This document shows positions 59,465 to 64,000 of a DNA stretch of 64,000 nucleotides, piece after piece. A program made the position numbers and the translations under genes. A model generated the notes under the pieces. It searched no databases. It saw only the letters and a list, made by a program, of their open reading frames with translations, and had not been told where the DNA came from. Position 1 is the stretch's first letter. The number at the start of each line of letters is the position of its first letter. The stretch comes from Comamonadaceae bacterium UBA2121 (GTDB lineage: Bacteria > Pseudomonadota > Gammaproteobacteria > Burkholderiales > Burkholderiaceae_C). Location of the stretch: positions 186,001 to 250,000 of the forward strand of contig DCYB01000014.1 in assembly GCA_002331385.1 (NCBI GenBank), read 5' to 3'.

Positions 59465-60781
59465 ATGAGCGCATCCGCCACTTCCCACGATCCCATTCGA
59501 CAACTGCTGGAAACCGCAAGCCGGCAGATTCAAAACAACGAACTGCGAGAGGCCGCAGAAACGCTGAACAAGGCGCAGATGACGTGGCCCAACGACGCAC
59601 GCATCTTCATGATGGCAGGTCTGATGGCCGAGAAGTCGGGCAACATCCCGGCCGCCTTCGATGCCTTGCGCCGCTGTGTGGCCCTCGATCCGAACTGGTC
59701 GCCCGGCGAATTGCAGTTGGCGTTGCTCTACGCGCGTCGCGGCATGTACGACAAGGCCATCATGCACGCAGAACGTCTGGCCAAGCGCGAACCCAATAAT
59801 GCGCTCGTGCTCGGCCACCTCGTCGATTTTGCACATGCGACCGGCAATCTCGAACTGGCCGTGCGCGAACTGCGACGCGGCCTCGAATACCTTCCCAAAG
59901 ATGTGCAGATGCGCACGCTGCTCGCCAGCGACCTCCAGGTACAAGGCCAGCGCGCAGAGGCCCTGCGACTCTGGGACGAGTTGATCGCCGACGATCCGAA
60001 GAACGAACAGGCATTGCTGGGCCGTGTCACCACGCTCATCGAAGCAGGTAAGGCATCTGCAGCAACGCGCGACACCACGACCCTGCTGGAACTCTCTCCA
60101 GGCAATACGATTTACGCCTATTACAGCGCGATTGCCCATGGTGTCACGCCCGAACACCAGCCCCCGGAACTGAATCGCGCCATGTTTGACGACATGGCCG
60201 CGACCTACGACCAGCACGTGGTGCGCGGCCTGCGCTACCAGTTGCCCAAGATTGTGGCCGAGAAGATCATCCAGCGCTTCCCCACCAAGAGCCTGAGCGT
60301 TCTGGACCTGGGTTGCGGCACTGGCCTGCTCGGCGTATGTCTGGGCCGCTTGGACGGCTTCCTGATTGGTGTGGATATTTCACACGCCATGATCGCGCAG
60401 GCGGGCAGCCATGGCCTGTATGACCGGTTCCACACGGTGAACATTCTGGACGCGGTGCGTGAAACGCCGGACAACCAGTACGAAGTGATCACTGCTCTGG
60501 ACGTGTTCATCTACACCGGCGATCTGAAAGCAACGATCCCCAACGCGCATCGCATTCTCATGCCCGCAGGCGATCTGTACTTCTCATGTGAAGTTGCGCC
60601 CGAAGACGGCCCCGATCTGGTGCTTCAGCCGAATGGTCGTTATGCCCACAAGCGCAGCCACGTGCAGGCGCTGTGCAAGCAAGTGGGATTCGAGCAGGTG
60701 GAAATCGAAGAGCTTGTGCTGCGCCACGAAGGTGGTGAGCCGGTCAACGGCATCCTGGTGACTGCGCGCAAGGCAGCCTGA
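59465..60781 (+). CDS. TPR-repeat SAM-dependent methyltransferase
   Basis: A 438-residue fusion. Residues about 10-225 form tetratricopeptide-like repeats (AAFDALRRCVALDPNWSPGE, AIMHAERLAKREPNN, AVRELRRGLEYLPKDVQM), and residues about 240-435 a class I methyltransferase with motif I SVLDLGCGTGLLGVCL, acidic motif II LIGVDISHAMIAQAG and VITALDVFIYTGD. The TPR part may select a protein target. The linker segment RAMFDDMAATYDQHVVRGLR is conserved among such proteins. Substrate unknown; it stands alone. Confidence 0.88.
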   Translation: MSASATSHDPIRQLLETASRQIQNNELREAAETLNKAQMTWPNDARIFMMAGLMAEKSGNIPAAFDALRRCVALDPNWSPGELQLALLYARRGMYDKAIMHAERLAKREPNNALVLGHLVDFAHATGNLELAVRELRRGLEYLPKDVQMRTLLASDLQVQGQRAEALRLWDELIADDPKNEQALLGRVTTLIEAGKASAATRDTTTLLELSPGNTIYAYYSAIAHGVTPEHQPPELNRAMFDDMAATYDQHVVRGLRYQLPKIVAEKIIQRFPTKSLSVLDLGCGTGLLGVCLGRLDGFLIGVDISHAMIAQAGSHGLYDRFHTVNILDAVRETPDNQYEVITALDVFIYTGDLKATIPNAHRILMPAGDLYFSCEVAPEDGPDLVLQPNGRYAHKRSHVQALCKQVGFEQVEIEELVLRHEGGEPVNGILVTARKAA

Positions 60782-60860
60782 TTACGTGCCGTTCCGCGCC
60801 TGCGATGCCGCGCCTGGCTCCAGCCAGCGCGGCATTGTCATTTCTGCACGCTGGTGCCCA

Positions 60861-61424
60861 TCAGCTCAGCAACAGCCTCGATGATTTCGGCACGTGCGCG
60901 ATCAGGAACTCCATCTGGTCAGCCAGAATGCGGCGGTTGCGCAGGATGAAGTCTTCCCACAGGCTCGGCACGTACGGCGTGTAGAGCAGCGGCATGTGCG
61001 CCTGCTCGGGCGTGCGCGGGCCCTTGCGGTGATTGCAGGGGCGGCAAGCGGTCACCACGTTCATCCAGTGGTCCTGCCCGTTGCGCGCAAACGGCACGAT
61101 GTGCTCGCGCGTGAGGTTGTCTTCGTGGAACAGTCCGCCGCAGTATGCGCACACATTGCGATCGCGTGCAAAGAGCTTGCTGTTGGTGAGGGTGGGCTTG
61201 AGCTCGAACGGGTCGATGGCGGGCACGCCCTTGGTGCCGATGATGCTGGTCACCGCAATTTGCGACTGCTCGCCCGTGATGGCGTTGTGCCCACCACGAA
61301 ACAACGCGATCTGCGCGCCCAATTCCCAGCGCACTTCACCCGCCGCGTAGTGGGTCACCGCCTGCTCCAGCGAGATCCACGACTGCGGCAGTCCCTGGGC
61401 TGACAGCTTCAAGACCTTCACCAC
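60861..61424 (-). CDS. HNH endonuclease
   Basis: A 187-residue protein with a C-terminal HNH domain. CAYCGGLFHEDNLTREHIVP and FARNGQDHWMNVVTACRPCN HRKG show the two CxxC zinc pairs and the His-Asn-His active site. The N-terminal part (1-85) is specific to this family. No phage, restriction or transposon genes are adjacent, and similar housekeeping HNH genes occur in Burkholderiales. Its role is unknown. It is divergent from ribF. Confidence 0.88.
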   Translation of the reverse strand: MVKVLKLSAQGLPQSWISLEQAVTHYAAGEVRWELGAQIALFRGGHNAITGEQSQIAVTSIIGTKGVPAIDPFELKPTLTNSKLFARDRNVCAYCGGLFHEDNLTREHIVPFARNGQDHWMNVVTACRPCNHRKGPRTPEQAHMPLLYTPYVPSLWEDFILRNRRILADQMEFLIAHVPKSSRLLLS

Positions 61425-61588
61425 ACGCCTCCGGTACTTCGTTGAAAAACACGAAAAGGAACGCAGATATGCTCGGGCGATTCACGTCATTTGTGAGTCG
61501 CTACCGCACAATATACTCTTTTCATGACGAAACAGCGTCTGAAGCTGCTGGTTGGAGAGCCTGCCGCTATCAAAAGAAAAGTACCCAG

Positions 61589-62650
61589 ATGAAGATCTTT
61601 CGTGGCCTGCATCACCCCGGCGTGGCCGAGGGTTGCGCCCTCACCATTGGCAACTTCGACGGCGTGCACCGCGGGCACCAGGCCATGTTGGCCCTGCTCA
61701 ACAACGAGGCACGCCAACGCGGTGTGGTGAGCTGTGTGCTCACTTTCGAGCCACACCCGCGAGACTATTTCGCAGGCAAGCTGAACAAGCCCGAACTCGC
61801 TCCGGCGCGCGTCGGCACGCTGCGTGACAAGCTCTGCGAACTCGCCGCCTGCGGTGTGCAACAGGTGATCGTGCTGCCGTTCAACGAAAAGCTCGCCAGC
61901 CAGCCGCCCGAGCAGTTCATCCACGATGTGATCATCGATGGCCTCGGGGCACGTTATGTGCTGGTGGGCGACGATTTCCGCTTTGGCGCCAAACGCGCAG
62001 GCGACTACGCCATGGTGGATGCGGCCGGGCGCGCCCACGGCTTCGATGTGGCGCGCATGAACAGCTACGAAGTGCATGGGCAGCGCGTCTCCAGCACCGA
62101 AGTGCGTGCTGCGCTGGACCGAGGCGATCTGCAGGAAGCGGCTCGCTTGCTGGGAAGGCCGTATGCCATCTCTGGCCACGTGGTGCATGGGCGCAAGCTC
62201 GGGCGCCAGTTGGGACGCTCTGCGGCCCATGGGCCGGAGCAGGATGGATTTCGCACGCTCAACCTGCGCTTTCAGCACTGGAAACCCGCTGCCAGCGGCA
62301 TTTTTGCCGTGCAGGTGCACGGGCTGTCTGACGAACCGCTGCCCGGTGTCGCCAATCTGGGTGTGCGCCCCTCGGTGGACCCGAACGACGTCAACGGTGG
62401 CCGCGTGCTTCTTGAGACGCACTGCCTCGAATGGCCTGCCCATCTGGGGGCCGAAGGGGCTTACGGTAAAATCATCCGCGTGGAACTCCTGCACAAACTG
62501 CATGACGAGCTGAAATACGACAGTCTCGACGCCCTGACCGCCGGCATCGCCAAAGATTGCGATGACGCCCGCGCGTTCTTTGCCGCGTCCGCTAGCAGCG
62601 CCTCCACGCACGCCGAGACCCGCCGTCAGACCACGCGCGACCGAATTTGA
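61589..62650 (+). CDS. ribF: Bifunctional riboflavin kinase/FAD synthetase
   Basis: A 353-residue enzyme that makes FMN and FAD. The N-terminal nucleotidyltransferase has TIGNFDGVHRGHQAMLALL, FGAKRAGDYAMVDAAGRAHG and VSSTEVRAALDRGDLQEAAR; the C-terminal kinase has GRPYAISGHVVHGRKLGRQL and GVANLGVRPSVDP. The start at 61589 (MKIFRGLHHPGVAEGCALTI) matches the family; an ATG 49 codons upstream is not needed. A promoter-like TATACT (61512-61517) lies upstream. It is followed by ileS after about 100 bp, an order common in proteobacteria (ribF-ileS-lspA). Confidence 0.95.
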   Translation: MKIFRGLHHPGVAEGCALTIGNFDGVHRGHQAMLALLNNEARQRGVVSCVLTFEPHPRDYFAGKLNKPELAPARVGTLRDKLCELAACGVQQVIVLPFNEKLASQPPEQFIHDVIIDGLGARYVLVGDDFRFGAKRAGDYAMVDAAGRAHGFDVARMNSYEVHGQRVSSTEVRAALDRGDLQEAARLLGRPYAISGHVVHGRKLGRQLGRSAAHGPEQDGFRTLNLRFQHWKPAASGIFAVQVHGLSDEPLPGVANLGVRPSVDPNDVNGGRVLLETHCLEWPAHLGAEGAYGKIIRVELLHKLHDELKYDSLDALTAGIAKDCDDARAFFAASASSASTHAETRRQTTRDRI

Positions 62651-62751
62651 CGCTGTGCCGTCACGTTCCTTTTTCCCCGTTTCAGCACACGTCCCTTGTA
62701 CGTCCGATGTCCGGCACAGCGCCGGAATCGGCTCGCATTCATCAATCAGCC

Positions 62752-64000
62752 ATGTCCGATCACAAAGTCCCCAACACGACCGCTTCTGATAAAGCGGACT
62801 ATCGCAAGACCCTGAATCTGCCCGATACGCCCTTCCCCATGCGCGGCGATCTGCCCAAGCGCGAGCCGGGCTGGGTCAAGGAATGGAGCGACGAAGGCAT
62901 CTACAAGAAGCTGCGCGACGCGCGCTGCGGGGCGCCCAAATTCATCCTGCACGATGGCCCTCCGTATGCCAACGGCCAACTGCACATCGGTCACGCGGTG
63001 AACAAGATCCTGAAGGACATGATCACCAAGAGCCGCCAGCTCGAAGGTTTCGACGCGCTGTACGCACCGGGCTGGGACTGCCACGGCCTGCCAATCGAGA
63101 ACGCCATCGAAAAGCTGCATGGCCGCAATCTGCCGCGCGACGAGATGCAGGCCAAAAGCCGCGCCTTCGCGACCGAGCAGATCGCCCAACAGATGACGGA
63201 TTTCCAGCGTCTGGGCGTGCTGGGCGACTGGGAGCATCCCTATAAGACCATGAACTACGCGAACGAAGCGGGCGAATTGCGCGCGCTCAAGCGCGTGATG
63301 GAGCGCGGTTTCGTCTATCGCGGCCTGAAGCCCGTGTACTGGTGCTTTGACTGCGCCTCGTCGCTGGCTGAATTCGAAATCGAGTATCAAGACAAGAAGA
63401 GCCAGACGCTGGATGTCATGTTCAAGGCCCATGACCCGGCCAAGCTGGCGGCCGCCTTCGGCCTGCCGCAACTGGACAAGGACGCCTTTGCCGTGATCTG
63501 GACCACCACCGCGTGGACCATCCCCGCCAATCAGGCACTGAACCTCAACCCCGAGTTGCCCTACGCCCTGGTGGATACCGCACGCGGCCTGCTCATCGTG
63601 GCCGAAACGCTGGTGGACGACACCATGCAACGCTGGGGCCTCGAAGGCAAGGTGCTGGCCGTGGTACAGGGCGAGCAACTCGCCGGCCTCGAATTCGAGC
63701 ATCCGCTCTACGACGTGGATGCGGGCTACAAGCGCCTGTCGCCGGTCTATCTGGCCGACTACGCCACCGCGACCGACGGTACCGGTCTGGTGCACTCCTC
63801 GCCCGCTTATGGCGTGGACGACTTCCAGTCGTGCGTGGCGCACGGCATGAAACTGGACGACATCCTCAACCCCGTGCAGGGCAACGGCGCCTACGCGCCC
63901 GAGTTTCCGCTGTTCGGCGGCCAGCACATCTGGAAGGCCGTGCCAGTCATCATCGAAGCGCTGGACAAGGCGGGTCGCCTGCTCAACACCACGACCATCA
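62752..64000 (+). CDS. ileS: Isoleucyl-tRNA synthetase, N-terminal part
   Basis: The first 416 codons of a class Ia tRNA synthetase; the gene runs off the right edge. It begins MSDHKVPNTTASDKADYRKT, followed by NLPDTPFPMRGDL, and has the HIGH motif in PPYANGQLHIGHAVNKILKD and the segment YAPGWDCHGLPIENAIEKLH. VIWTTTAWTIPANQALNLNP belongs to the editing (CP1) domain. The KMSKS motif is beyond the window. The start ATG follows the ribF stop by 101 bp. Confidence 0.97.
   Translation, partial: MSDHKVPNTTASDKADYRKTLNLPDTPFPMRGDLPKREPGWVKEWSDEGIYKKLRDARCGAPKFILHDGPPYANGQLHIGHAVNKILKDMITKSRQLEGFDALYAPGWDCHGLPIENAIEKLHGRNLPRDEMQAKSRAFATEQIAQQMTDFQRLGVLGDWEHPYKTMNYANEAGELRALKRVMERGFVYRGLKPVYWCFDCASSLAEFEIEYQDKKSQTLDVMFKAHDPAKLAAAFGLPQLDKDAFAVIWTTTAWTIPANQALNLNPELPYALVDTARGLLIVAETLVDDTMQRWGLEGKVLAVVQGEQLAGLEFEHPLYDVDAGYKRLSPVYLADYATATDGTGLVHSSPAYGVDDFQSCVAHGMKLDDILNPVQGNGAYAPEFPLFGGQHIWKAVPVIIEALDKAGRLLNTTTI

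Noticed and set aside
62746..63927. A 393-codon leftward open frame at the right edge
   Set aside because: It is antisense to ileS, whose HIGH motif and editing domain are clear.
1..64000. tRNA or rRNA genes, phage or insertion sequences
   Set aside because: I looked for T-loop motifs, transposase or integrase motifs and long terminal inverted repeats and found none; a weak or diverged case could be missed by eye.

Overview
This is a GC-rich, gene-dense chromosomal window from a betaproteobacterium, most probably of the family Comamonadaceae (order Burkholderiales). The assignment rests on gene order (mla, bolA, murA, his cluster; rpsP-rimM-trmD-rplS; ftsK-lolA-rarA opposite trxB), the short HisZ-dependent form of HisG, an IPTL-CTERM surface protein and short intergenic spaces. 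I cannot name the genus. I saw no tRNA, rRNA, CRISPR array, prophage or insertion sequence.

Layout. Positions 1-12.9 kb are one long leftward run: mlaF-E-D-A-C-B (phospholipid transport at the outer membrane), an ABC-2 exporter, a BolA protein, murA (cell wall), then hisG-hisD-hisC-hisB. The his run is interrupted between hisD and hisC by a lipoprotein gene and a type II toxin-antitoxin pair with a perfect palindromic operator. At 13-15 kb are the polyamine genes speD and speE, with a candidate attenuator ahead of speD. At 15-17.5 kb is a polar amino acid ABC transporter, followed by a Bcr/CflA exporter, a DEAD-box helicase with a Gly/Arg-rich tail, oligoribonuclease, a Ste24-like protease, a pterin dehydratase and rsgA.

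Positions 25-31 kb hold a 7TM sensor histidine kinase, a large exported repeat protein with an IPTL-CTERM sorting signal, and an OmpR-type response regulator, all leftward. I consider this the most distinctive accessory locus. After it come a CobD/CbiB-like membrane protein, a Nudix CoA pyrophosphatase, the ribosomal/tRNA-modification cluster rplS-trmD-rimM-rpsP, an acetyltransferase, a TM2-like protein, and a phosphate transporter with its DUF47 partner behind a likely Pho box. Then follow a DUF486 protein, a branched-chain amino acid type ABC transporter (livF-G-M-H), rarA, lolA and ftsK.

Positions 47.7-64 kb hold trxB, rpmB-rpmG, an FMN riboswitch driving a type II lumazine synthase gene, a fatty acid desaturase, an RsmB-type rRNA methyltransferase, a large M48 peptidase, purN, DUF1653 and DUF480 proteins, a pair of acyl-CoA dehydrogenases, a TPR-methyltransferase fusion, an HNH endonuclease, ribF and the start of ileS. 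Most of the window is conserved core genome. The points worth following are regulatory RNA or DNA sites (speD leader, FMN riboswitch with ribH2, Pho box, TA operator), the IPTL-CTERM/two-component locus and the toxin-antitoxin insertion in the his run.
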